From: Cricetomys ansorgei
Lineage: Eukaryota > Chordata > Mammalia > Rodentia > Nesomyidae
Reading direction: 5' to 3'
DNA: 64,000 nt
Assembly (NCBI GenBank): GCA_026225945.1
Contig: JAMJFZ010003163.1
Coordinates: 22,341,001 to 22,405,000, forward strand
The translations under genes were made by a program, and so were the position numbers. The notes under the pieces were generated by a model. It had not been told where the DNA came from and did not search any database. It was given only the letters and a program-made list of their open reading frames with translations. This document shows positions 55,185 to 64,000 of this stretch, one piece after another. Numbering within the stretch: the stretch's first letter is position 1; the number at the start of each line of letters is the position of its first letter.

Positions 55185-55895
55185 TTAGTTTCTGATTTCA
55201 TAGAGACTAAAGTCCCTGCAAATTCCCAGAGGCAGGAAGACTTGGGGTAAATGCAGAGTTTGCTCTGTGAACCCCACAGGGGTACATGCTCTTCTCTGTC
55301 TCTCAGGAAGCTCCACAAGAAGGGTGTGGAACTCCTCAGACAACTCCACACAAGGGCAACTTTTGGCCCTTTTAGGGTCACCTTTTGTTGGTAAGAAAGG
55401 GTCCCTTATCATCAAAGCAGTCTTCTGACCCCTAAAGTCAGCTGGGAGTGGGTGGTGTGGGCACCAGAGGAGGAGTCTGATTCTGAGGCTGTTGGGGTTT
55501 TCCAGAGCTGTATTGACAAGTTTCATCTGGGGACACCTGTGAGATTCTGGCTCCCCCAGGACTAGCTCTTGTGTCCCTCTCTGAGATTCTATGTCCCACG
55601 AGAGGGGACTATCCAGAGCACTTAATATGGGGGTGGGGTGAGAAGAAGGAGATGCAGGGAGGATCCATGGAGATACCTGGAACAGAGATTGTATTACAGG
55701 CCCCACAATTCCCAGCATAGCCACCATGGCCTGGTTGCTGCTAAGCTCTGTTGCTGAGTTTGAGGGTAAGCAGTGTCCCTCTACTGTGGGCCTCAAGAAG
55801 TCTGCTCTGATGGAGACAGAAAAGGAGAAAGGGAGAGGAAGGAAAAGAGAGAGAAATGAAGGACAGAAAAGGGAGAAAAGAGGGGCAAAGTGCAC
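55185..55895 (-). other. 236-codon open frame, unrecognised
   Basis: The longest ATG frame outside repeats. The first 25 residues are hydrophobic (Phe, Leu, Ser, Pro) because the DNA is a purine tract on the plus strand, so the signal-peptide look is compositional. The remainder has mixed composition with scattered Cys and no motif I recognise. No Kozak support, splice partner or polyadenylation site was established. Chance is the leading explanation. Confidence 0.15.
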
Positions 55896-56071
55896 TCTCG
55901 TATCTTTCTCCGTGGAGTCAAAGATTCTCTCTGAATGATTAATTTGTTCTCCTCTACATTTGAAAGCTGTTGCAAGTCTGTCTCATGGCCAGTCTCTGCA
56001 GTGGGTGATCATGGTCCTTTTAAAAATCTGTCTCTTTCCCTTTGTGTCTCTGGATCTTCTCCCTCTCTATG

Positions 56072-56170
56072 TTTTGAAGACTATCTCATTCTATGGCCCA
56101 AGCTGGTCTCGAACTCAAGATCCTCCTACCTCCGTCTCCCTGATGCTGAGATGACAGGTATGTCCCAGCA
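56072..56170 (-). repeat. B1 SINE, old
   Basis: 'ctatctcattctatggcccaagctggtctcgaactcaagatcctcctacctcc' and 'gatgctgagatgacaggtatg' are reverse-complement B1. Confidence 0.75.
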
Positions 56171-56268
56171 AGCCTACTATCACCTCCGTCTCTGGTTATA
56201 GGATAGAGAGAACTTCTTCCTCTTTGTTGGAGGGGATGGGGTCTTGAGGATGGGAGGGAAAAGGCTTT

Positions 56269-56808
56269 GTGGGAGGAGTTAGTCTCTGGTTCAGGAGAGG
56301 CTGGCCCCTCTGCAACATTAAGAATGTCCATTTTACTCTTGATGGTGTGTCCCTAGGAATGTTCTGGGACATGAAGGAGCTATGCTGGATTCTTGTTCTC
56401 TTGCCTGGCTTAGGCCAGACTTACCTCCACAGATGGAGATTCACCAGGCTGCCTTCCTCGCCTCCTGGAAATTTCCAAGCACATTTGTCTCCATCTGCGA
56501 GACAGGCAGGATCCTGCCATCAACTCTGGCTTCCGAATGCCTGGAACCTGACAGTGTTGGAAACCTCGTCCATCCTGCATCCTGCTCCTAGGAACAGCAG
56601 GAATGGGGCCTGGGACCTGCAGCTGCTGAAGTCTGTATTATTCAAGGATGCCATTGGGGAAGATGCTAGCAATTTCCAGGTTAGAAAATCCCCAAATGCA
56701 TTGTTTGCCAGTCTGCCTTCAGTCCTTTTAAAGTGCCAGACAGCTGCATATTCTGTCATGGACAGCCACGCACATCATGTGACCTGGGGCCGTCCCCTGT
56801 GTGGCTGA
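56269..56808 (+). other. 179-codon open frame, unrecognised
   Basis: ATG frame with no domain, signal peptide or repeat structure I recognise. It is the second longest frame outside repeats. A minus-strand frame (56520-56759) lies inside it. Probably chance. Confidence 0.12.
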
Positions 56809-56933
56809 CCCTTAATTTCACATGGTGTAAAATGGTGGAGCTGAACCGTTGGGGGCCTCTCCTACTGTTAACATGCTTCCCTCACTTACTCCATACATGT
56901 TTACCGGGCATACACTATGTGTTGGCTCCACAG

Positions 56934-57135
56934 ACATGGAATTGCTGAATTCATTTCTGAATGAGAAGATATCTTCAGCTCCCACAGCTCAAAGGAAATC
57001 TGAACAACTGGAAAGGAAATCATGGGACCTGGAGAAAGATGGAGAATCCTGGAGGAGAGTGTGCAGAGAGATGGATTTCAGTTCTCAGAGACTGACAGCC
57101 ATTCCAAGGAATCTCGGCAGATTGCACCTGAAAAG
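56934..57135 (+). other. Candidate exon with strong donor
   Basis: An acceptor-like 'ttggctccacag' (AG at 56932-56933) and a consensus donor AAAAG|GTGAGT (GT at 57136-57137) bound 202 nt that are open in one frame (part of 56849-57139, rich in Glu, Lys, Ser). The acceptor lies in text resembling an old MIR/L2 end ('accgggcatacactatgtg'), so an exonised repeat is possible. The pyrimidine tract is weak. Confidence 0.15.
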
Positions 57136-57770
57136 GTGAGTACCCACCTCCAGCAGCATTCAAGTATGTCACGGGAATAGCCTGCAAGGCCAGTACAAGC
57201 AATTCCTTTTCAACAGGCTGGGCAGGAGGTGGACTGAGGACTGAGAAGAAGGACTGAGCGGTGTGGTTTTAGGTAATGGAGGAGCACGGGTGAGAGCCAG
57301 AAGGTCAAGGGTAGACCCTGAGGAGTCATGTTCATCCCAGGGCAATAAAGACACACTGAGGTGATTCAGCACAGCAGGGAGGTGAGCGGGTGAGATGACC
57401 AGTCCAGAGCATGCTGTAAGAGTGGTCCAGGTGAGGACTGTGAGAACTGTCACCCTCTGTGCTAAAGGAGTCTGTAAGGATGGCGGGAAGAGCCAGGTGT
57501 CAGACATCAAGAGGTGGGATCCAGGGAGATGGACTACCGCATCGTTCAAAGAGACGAGACAAGTCAAAGAAGACTCCAGAGACGGTACGTTCCCACTGGA
57601 AGATCACTGTAGACAGTCTGATTCCGCTGAAGGGACCTTTGGAAGTTAGACTCAGGAGAAGGGAATCTGTGTTTTGTTTTTGTTTTTAATAAGAAAGGAT
57701 GGGCCTGGGTATCCATGTGTTCCGCATCAGCACATTTAACAAACCACTGGACCTATTTCTTAACAGCTGC
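57136..57770. other. Unique DNA, nothing identified
   Basis: Purine-rich DNA. Opposing short frames only. Confidence 0.4.
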
Positions 57771-58035
57771 ACCTGGAGCTGGGGAGACAGCTCAGTGGAC
57801 AGAGTCCTTTCTCAGCAAGCCTGAGGACCAGAGCCTGAATCAACAGTGCCCAGAAAGCAGTGCGTGTGAGATGGGTGTGCCTCGAGAGAGACCCAAGGGA
57901 GGCAGGAGGCTCCGCAGCTCCCAGGCCATCCGGTATGAGCTGTGTGGCGGTGACCCACCCAGAGAATGGCGGGAGGCGCTGACTCCGGAGGTTGCCCTCT
58001 GACCCCCATACTCGCGCTGTGGTGTGCGCACAGGT
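57771..58035 (+). repeat. B4 SINE
   Basis: 'gctggggagacagctcagtggacagag', 'aagcctgaggaccagagcctgaatc', 'ggaggcgctgactccggagg' and 'gccctctgacccccatactcgcgc' follow the B4 plan. CpG-rich remnants suggest a less decayed copy. Confidence 0.65.
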
Positions 58036-58678
58036 TAGCTGGCTGGCTTCTGCTGACGCTGCTCTCCTCCGCTTGTATGTGGCTTCTCCTTGCTGTCCAG
58101 AGCCAGGTATCGCCTTCTCATGCGGAAGGGACAGGCACGCCCTTATCCCACTTATTTACTTATTAGTAGGCTAGATTTATCTAGTTATCGCCCCATTTTC
58201 CTGACCTCGTGCCTCTGACAGGCACGTCGTCCGTGCTGGCTTCGACACGTAGACTCTTAGGTGCTTGTCCTGTGGCGCTTTTGCAAATCTCAGGAAAAGA
58301 TTAATGTGTCAGTAGTGGACAAAGAGGCCCAGTGGCCTAGGCTACTTAACCGCCATCATGGAAATAGGTTAACTTCTAACGGCTTATGAGAGTTCACTTG
58401 TCTAGACCATAGAAATGGCAACCCTGTGTGGGCAGTGCACAACAGTACAGAACAGCCTGGAACAAAACACAGAAAATTGTGCCCGATGGAGCGGGGCAGG
58501 TGGTGCTGGGTTTAAAGTGCGAATGAACTGAGTGCCCTGTGGTACGAGGGTCCAGACTACTGTCTACTTCTACTCCCTTTGGCTATTTTCTCCCCTGGGA
58601 CTAGGTATCCATCTTGCAGAGTGGAAAGCCAGTGGCTTTCTGGAGCATTCAGGCTCTTATTATTAACCAGAGAGAGCC

Positions 58679-58681
<3 letters not shown>
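58036..58681. other. Unique DNA, nothing identified
   Basis: No recognised element. Confidence 0.4.

Positions 58682-58735
<54 letters not shown>
58682..58735 (+). repeat. (CT)27 microsatellite
   Basis: Pure CT dinucleotide run. Confidence 0.97.
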
Positions 58736-58738
<3 letters not shown>

Positions 58739-58789
58739 CCCGGAAGCCCAACCTTATCTGGAGGGACCTCTGTCTCCAAGAGCTGTAAA

Positions 58790-60000
58790 ACAGGCTTTTC
58801 CCCTAAGCTAACGGCACACAATAGAGTCACATTATGTATAATGATTTTGTAATGTGAACTAATTCCACCAGGGACCTCGTGGAAAGTACCACTTTCATTA
58901 AACTCATCCAGCAACAAGGGCCGAATACCAATTTGGAGGTGGCAGCAATTTGCAAGGCATGCATGTTTGAGACAGTTGCTGGGGCTTCCCTGGGCAAAGG
59001 CCTTCGGGGTAGAAATCCACCCACTGGGTGGCTGTGGTATTCTGGCACAGTGATGGTTGGGGAAAAGACATACTCCCGCTCCATTCCACTCTGAACCCTA
59101 GCCATGCAGATGCTGGGCTGCTCAACTCTTTGTTTCCGTGGACATCTTCATCTCCAGGTGAATTCTGCTGCCCCTGACACAGCAGAGAGGGCACCTGGGC
59201 ATCACCAGGAATTAATGAGACTCCAATTACATTTATTTGCTTCAAGGAATTATACCTAGCACTGACCCCCCCAGATAACAGTGGCTCTCAATGCCCGGGT
59301 GTCCCTTCAGAAGTTACTAATTATGAGAAAGACAATGCAGAGCAGGGCACGTGGGAGGTGACTTGGAAGTAAATAGGAGAGACAGGTCTCCTCTGCAGCA
59401 GGGCACTCCAGCCTCACTCTGATGCCTCCCTGAGACCTGTCTAGGCCACCAACACCCAGAGATGAGAGAGAAGACAGCGCTCATCAGAAGCCCCCTGCGC
59501 CATTTTCCTGCCTCGCTAATCTTAATTGAATCCATCTCCCAGGCTCTCTTGACAGTGAAAGATTGATCAACTCGGGGAGGCTAGGCTGGACACCACTCCT
59601 AAAAGAAAAAAAAAAATCTTCCCGAATCATTAATTTGTCCATTCTCTCCCATTTGGCCCCATTCTTCACTGTCCCGCAGTCTCCTTGCTCAGTAATCATT
59701 CTGGAGTGTTCTTCCCAGTGGGCCTGCACAGCCCGAAAGTAATTTACCACAGGAGGGTTTTGCAGGACAGCTCCCTCCCCAGTGTGCTCTGTCCCCTGTC
59801 TATGAAGTCCACTGTGGCTCTAATTAAGTCCAGTGAGGTCTTGGGTACTATTTGCTGGGCATGCTGGTGAGCAGGTCTCCGGCCCTCTCCCCCGGAGCTG
59901 GAAAGTACCCAGCAACAAATTGGTAAATCAGAAAGAACATGAGAACTCAGGGCTGCACCTGGATCTTGTCTTGAAGGGAACTGTGGGATTCCTTCAGGGG
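58790..60000. promoter_or_regulatory. Candidate conserved noncoding element, block H
   Basis: About 1.2 kb without SINEs. It contains CATTAT-GT-ATAATG (58830-58843), 'cacttctcattaaac'-like TAAT cores, 'ggaattaatgagactccaattac', 'ctaatcttaattgaatcc', 'cttgacagtgaaagattgatcaac' (TGACAG and GATTGATC) and 'gaatcattaatttgtcc'. Motif mix suggests homeodomain and TALE binding. Inferred only. Confidence 0.5.
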
Positions 60001-60009
60001 CTGCTCCTT

Positions 60010-60030
60010 CCCCACCCCCACCCCCCACCC
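60010..60030 (-). other. Minus-strand G-quadruplex motif
   Basis: C4-A-C5-A-C6-A-C3 on the plus strand gives four G tracts with single-base loops on the minus strand. It lies at the right edge of block H. Confidence 0.8.
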
Positions 60031-60524
60031 ACAGCTCTCAGGCTGTAGGTGTCACCTGTTACTGTCTTTCTTAAAGTAGGTCCAATGAACAGTGAGCAAT
60101 TGCATGAGACAGAAGGAGCCGTCTGAGAAAGCTCACTACGCACGGCCATTAGCTTTGGCTTGGACTTTGTAATAGCATGCTGATGGGCTCCTGCCTCCAA
60201 CACTCTGTTCTCCAGACATAGTTAAGCCTCCAATGTGTTGGAAGAATTGTTTCACCCTCTTCTCAGACCTCCTTAAGCTCACACCAAGAGGTACCTGTGG
60301 CCTACCAGGCCCTGTAGGAATGGTCCCTAGTTACCTCTCTGATCTCGTTCTTCTACATTCTCTTGCTCATTCCCCTCCGACCACTCTAGTCTCCCTGGTG
60401 TTCCTTAAAGATGTCACTTTTGTTCCTCCTTCAGCCTCTGAGCTGGCCGTCTTTTCCCTTCCATGTTATTCTTTGTGGGCACAACTGCTTCCTTCATTCC
60501 TCTCGTTAAGGCTTAGCTGTCTGT
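60031..60524. other. Unique DNA, nothing identified
   Basis: No recognised element. Confidence 0.4.
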
Positions 60525-60710
60525 AAGATTAAGAGCACTACTCTTCAGATAACTCTGATTCAGTTCCTAGCACCTGCACACATGGTAGCTTACACACATC
60601 TGTAACTCCAGTTCCGGGGAATCCAAGGCCTCCTCTGGCTACGAGGGCAACAGACACGTACATGGTGCACATACATGTGTGCAGGTAAACGTTAAACAAA
60701 TAAGGTCATT
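60525..60710 (+). repeat. B2 SINE, 5'-truncated
   Basis: 'attaagagcactactcttcagataactctgattcagttcctagcacc' and 'catctgtaactccagttccggggaatcc' then 'gtacatggtgcacatacatgtg...caaataagg' are B2 landmarks. The 3' part with 'tggtgcacatacatg' is the rat/hamster-like B2 type. Confidence 0.85.
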
Positions 60711-60914
60711 ATGTCGAGACACGCCCTTGACCTTGACCACACTGCTCACTGAGCTGTCTCCATCACACCCCCTAGTTTTCCTGCTAGTGTTCGTTGTCTG
60801 GCCCGGTGTTTGCTTTATTTTCTATTCCCTGCTATTAGCTTGTAAGGTCTATAGAAGACTGCCCCAACCACATGGTGGACACTCACTACATATTGTAACT
60901 ATTTAAATGTTTAA

Positions 60915-61110
60915 TGATGGAGCTGTTGAGGCGGGGCAGTGGATAAGGGTGCTTGCCATTAGGTTTGATGTCCAGAGTTCAATCCCCTAAACACACATGG
61001 TATGTCTGATTCCCACAGTGGTTCTCTGACTTCCATATGTGTTCTATAAACACACGTGTACCCACATACATGTGTAAATAAATGAATAAGTGTTGAAAAA
61101 TTTAAAAGAT
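60915..61110 (+). repeat. B3/B2-family SINE, diverged
   Basis: 'ggggcagtggataagggtgcttgcc', 'ttgatgtccagagttcaatcccc' and 'ggttctctgacttccatatgtg...aaataaatgaataag' follow the B3 plan. The B box GTTCAATCC is near consensus. Confidence 0.75.
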
Positions 61111-61224
61111 GTGTTTAATGAGTGACTGTTATACTAACAACAAGATTGAGAGCATTTTAACGACGTGGGACTCTTAATAGCAAATTTTTGCGATTTCCAA
61201 GTTCATAAGATGTCCCATAAAATG

Positions 61225-61320
61225 TTTTGTATTGATCTCTTTTGGGGGAAAGGGAATTGAAACTTGGGGCCTCACATATGCCAGGCAAGAGGTGGACCAG
61301 TGAGCTACAATCTCAAGTCT
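61225..61320 (-). repeat. ID-like element, diverged
   Basis: 'gaattgaaacttggggcctcacatatgccaggcaagaggtggaccagtgagctacaatc' is reverse-complement ID ('ctgaacccggggccttgcgcttgctaggcaagcgctctaccactgagctaaatcc'). Confidence 0.75.
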
Positions 61321-61499
61321 CCCACAGAGAAAACAAACTAAAGACGAGGGAAGGCCCCAACCCATTCTCCGTGGCAGCAGCGACTCACTGAGAGCTAGGC
61401 AAGACCGGGGTGTCACAGTGGGCATGCAGTCCAGCAGCATCTTCCACCAGACTCCACGCCACTGTGGCAGAGGCCCTGCTCTCAACCTCAAGGGTGAGG

Positions 61500-61785
61500 T
61501 TCACAGGTGGATTTATGGCAGCCTTCTGAGCTGTCCCCCGGCTTTCCAGGTCAGCCCTCCCGAGGCTCCTGTGTTAAAATGCCAGCTGGTAAAATAAACA
61601 AAGTAAACCGTTCTCTCCTGCCTGGCCATAAATCGGCCCTGGCCTTCCTTATGGGGACAGAGTCAGGTCTGATTTATGCAGTTTGTGAGATTTACAGTCT
61701 AATCATTTAACATAAGAAACAAGACCTCTCCAAACATAAATTCCAGAGAAAGCAAATGTTTGGAAACTTGTGTTTTCTTGTGGTG
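61500..61785. promoter_or_regulatory. Candidate conserved noncoding element, block I
   Basis: 'ccagctggtaaaataaacaaagtaaacc' (forkhead-like TAAACAAAG and GTAAAC), 'ggccataaatcggcc' (a CATAAA Hox/Cdx core), 'tgatttatgcagtttgtgag' and 'acagtctaatcatttaac'. Repeat-free. Confidence 0.4.
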
Positions 61786-62439
61786 ACATTGAACATGCCC
61801 ACCTCATCTTAGGGTTCACGGAAGGTTGGCGCCTTCACTTCTGAAAGTCCACGGCACGTGCAAAGGTCGTTGAGTGTAACGGACAGCACGGGCTGTGCCC
61901 AGCAGGTACTCAGTCTGTTTGTGGAAACTGGAGCATGAGCTCAGAGAGGCAAAGGGCCATTTGCAGCTTGGCCACAAGTTTCCTCAGCCCTGCTCCAGTA
62001 GAGAAGGTGCAGATTTTACCTGGAAACAGATGACGTCAGAGGACATCACAGCGTCATTGATTGCCGTGAGGAAGTTGTGAAAGAGCGGGAAGCCTGAAGG
62101 GTAAGGTATGGGTAGCTTTGAATGGTTCTCCATCTTCAGGCCGCAGTGTCCTTGTCTGTGACATGAAGGACTGGGTCACAACTGCACAAATGTCTTTTGG
62201 GTTCTACGTTCTCGAAGGGAAGACAGCTTCGCTTCTCTTTGTGTTTCCACGGGGTTTGGTGCCAGGAGCAGGGTTGTTGGAATAGAGACTGGTTTTTATG
62301 CAACTTAACGAACTCATATGCAGTTAGATGTGATGTTTCTATTTATTTGGAATTTTTTAAAATAATGGAGTTTATAAAATTAAAGAGAATTTGGTTAAAA
62401 ACATTTTCTCTGTTATCACTGCCTGTACATCTGGGGTGC
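61786..62439. other. Unique DNA, nothing identified
   Basis: 'gcagattttacctggaaacagatgacgtcag' includes a perfect CRE palindrome TGACGTCA at about 62030. Nothing else is recognised. Confidence 0.4.
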
Positions 62440-62552
62440 GTGTGTGCGGACTCACGTACTGCAGTGCGTGGGTGGAGGCCAGAAGACAGCTTTTGCAGAC
62501 TCTCTCTTCCCACCACGGTGTGTGTTCTGGGGTCGTCAGGCTTCTGTCTTAA
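62440..62552 (-). repeat. B3/B2-family SINE fragment
   Basis: 'gtgggtggaggccagaagacagcttttgcagactctctcttcccaccacgg' and 'ggggtcgtcaggcttctg' are reverse-complement B3 landmarks. Confidence 0.7.
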
Positions 62553-62592
62553 TTATCTTTGTCTGATGAAAGACTTAGCTTTACCAGAACTA

Positions 62593-62635
62593 GTTTTTTG
62601 TTTGTTTGTTTTTTGTTTTTGTTTTTTGTTTTGCT
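62593..62635 (+). repeat. (TTTG)n repeat
   Basis: About 40 bp of TTTG and TTTTTG units. Confidence 0.9.
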
Positions 62636-62684
62636 CCAAAATTTGGAAATGATGGGAGAGGGTGTCCTTTAAGTTTGGAAACTT

Positions 62685-63062
62685 ACTTTTTATTTATTAA
62701 TTTTACGTATGTATATATGTACGTGTTTTGGGGTGTGTGTGTGTGTGTACATGTGTGTGCATACTTGTGGGCAGTTGTATTCAGCCATGTGGGCACGTGT
62801 GAAGGCCATATATTGACACTAGGATATCTTCTTCAGTTGCTTCTCCATTTTGTTCCTTGAGACCAGGTCTCTCACCCAGTCCAGAGCTCCCATGATCGTT
62901 ACGCTGTCTGGCCACTGAGTCCCTGGGATCTGCCTGTCCCAGTGTTAGGGTTACAGACTTGAGTCATTGCACCCAGCTTTTTATATATGTGATGGGGGTC
63001 CAAGCTCAGGCCTTCATGTTGGCACAACAGGTATTTTACACATTGAGCTATGTCCTCAACTG
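62685..63062 (-). repeat. B4 SINE, near full length
   Basis: T/GT-rich tail, 'gcagttgtattcagccatgtgg', 'gagaccaggtctctcacccagtccagagctccc', 'ttagggttacagacttgagtcattgcacccagc' and 'ccaagctcaggccttcatg...ttgagctatgtcctc' follow reverse-complement B4 (B1 part then ID part). Confidence 0.8.
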
Positions 63063-63108
63063 CTGGAAAGTTCCTCTGTGGCTGGTGATGATCAGAATTA
63101 TTCCTTAT

Positions 63109-63350
63109 GGTGGCTAGAGAGATGGCTCAGTGGTTAAGAACAATTATTGTCCTTGCAGAAGAGCCAGGTCTAGTTTGCAGACCCACCTGGAGGTTCTCAC
63201 ATGCCTGTAACCACAGTTCCAGGGATCTGATGCCTTCCTCTGACCCCCCTCAGGCCATGCACACGTGTTGCACAGAGATGCACTCAGGCACACACACATA
63301 CACGTAAAATAAATAAATCTAAAAGAAGTCATTTTAAAAAAAAAAAATAA
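63109..63350 (+). repeat. B2 SINE with target-site duplication
   Basis: Full-length B2: 'ggctagagagatggctcagtggttaagaac' head, 'ccacagttccagggatctgatgcc', 'aaataaataaatct' and an A-rich tail. Imperfect 15-bp direct repeats flank it (63094-63108 and 63351-63365, 12 of 15 identical), consistent with L1-mediated insertion and later decay. The A box is intact, the B box ('ggtctagtttg') is degraded. Confidence 0.95.
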
Positions 63351-63628
63351 AGAATTGCTGCTTATTGAGTTTGCTTGTGTATGTCACTTGAGAAATACTG
63401 GATTGCCTCGCTTTCAGGGACTGAAAATCAAATTTGAGCAAGGCTTCCTTTACCCGTATGTTGGTTGGATTGTTGTGGCATTTGTCTATTTTAAAAAATC
63501 TAGTTCTTCAAGGTTGATTATCTCATTTTAAAAGCAGTGTGTTTGTGTGTTTGTGCGTGTGCGTGTATGGTGTTCATGTATTTTCTACCACTCAGAAGAC
63601 AATCAGTCCTACCATATGCACACTTGTA

Positions 63629-63630
<2 letters not shown>

Positions 63631-63676
<46 letters not shown>
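63631..63676 (+). repeat. (AT)23 microsatellite
   Basis: Pure AT run, a perfect palindrome able to extrude a cruciform, preceded at 63538-63568 by a GT/GC-GT run. Confidence 0.97.
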
Positions 63677-63678
<2 letters not shown>

Positions 63679-63679
63679 C

Positions 63680-64000
63680 TGTTTCCATGACAGTTTTAAG
63701 ATCCTTCTGAGCAATGATGAAAAGCTCACAGTTCTAATGTGTGATCATTTCTCCTTTCATTATAATGCAGAATTTCTCCATGCAAAATCAGGCCAAGATA
63801 GAAGCTGAAACCCAGGGGCAAAATTCATTCATTATGCATGTGCATTACTTCTCCCAAATATTGATAACACTTTTCATAATAATTATTTTACATATATTAG
63901 CTCTTGCTGCCATATTAGCATTAAAGATACCTTTATTAATCTTGAATATTTTACTGAATAATAAATAGGGTCTCAGAGGCTTGAGTTAAAAGCTGCTCTT
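63680..64000. promoter_or_regulatory. Candidate conserved noncoding element, block J (cut by window edge)
   Basis: Very AT-rich but non-repetitive: 'ctttcattataatgcag' (ATTATAAT), 'ttcattcattatgcatgtgcattac', 'cataataattatttt' (AATAATTATT palindrome) and 'cctttattaatcttg'. No SINE. It probably continues past 64000. Confidence 0.4.

Noticed and set aside
56269..56808. 179-codon plus frame as a gene
   Set aside because: No recognised domain, an antisense frame inside it, and no promoter or splice support.
63109..63350. tRNA gene suggested by A-box-like sequence
   Set aside because: It is the tRNA-derived head of a B2 SINE with a decayed B box. The same applies to the other B2, B3 and ID copies.
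1..64000. Endogenous retrovirus or LTR element
   Set aside because: I saw no LTR pair, primer-binding site or retroviral reading frame. An old solo LTR could still hide in the two 'family uncertain' repeats.

Overview
The window is nuclear DNA of a muroid rodent (mouse, rat or hamster type). The evidence is its interspersed repeats: B1, B2, B3, B4 and ID SINEs, the rodent repeats that open with a 'tttctgttctattgttgtgaag'-type end, and much older mammalian MIR, L2, L1M and Tigger remnants. The B2 copies have a 3' half that reads more like rat or hamster B2 than the common mouse B2, but the species cannot be settled by eye. There are no bacterial operons, no viral genes and no CRISPR array. I recognise no protein-coding gene. 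The longest open frames outside repeats (55185-55895 minus, 56269-56808 plus, 19394-19825 minus) match no family I know. I treat the window as intergenic or deep-intronic DNA.

Layout. 1-6.9 kb: unique DNA with degraded B1, a MIR, an L1M 3' end and a B4. 6.9-7.6 kb: first repeat-free, TAAT-rich block, a candidate conserved noncoding element (CNE). 7.9-11 kb: B1/ID, MIR, B1, B3 and B2 copies. 11.4-12.1 kb: second CNE-like block. 13.5-14.6 kb: a B1 split by a rodent repeat and followed by a CA-rich minisatellite of about 470 bp. 15-25 kb: dense old repeats (MIRs, L1M pieces, a Tigger DNA transposon beside a rodent repeat) around a proline-rich open frame. 25-43 kb: mostly unique DNA with L1M, L2, MIR and B3 remnants, plus a possible 21-nt microexon at 28168-28188. 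43.2-46.6, 49.6-50.6, 53.4-54.5, 58.8-60.0, 61.5-61.8 and 63.7-64.0 kb: a series of SINE-free, homeodomain-motif-rich blocks separated by ordinary repeat-bearing DNA.

The right-hand third therefore looks like a regulatory gene desert of the kind that flanks developmental transcription-factor genes. Inside these blocks I found several precise palindromes. One is a 27-nt odd palindrome at 54096-54122. Another is a 16-bp palindrome placed almost symmetrically between two perfect octamers at 43428-43484. Inverted homeodomain half-sites lie at 30055, 45165, 45934 and 58830. A small CpG-dense patch with TGACAG (TALE-type) motifs lies at 50265-50421. Conservation of these blocks is inferred from base composition and lack of repeats, not measured. 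Repeat family names were assigned by memory of consensus sequences, so edges are approximate (about 10-30 bp).
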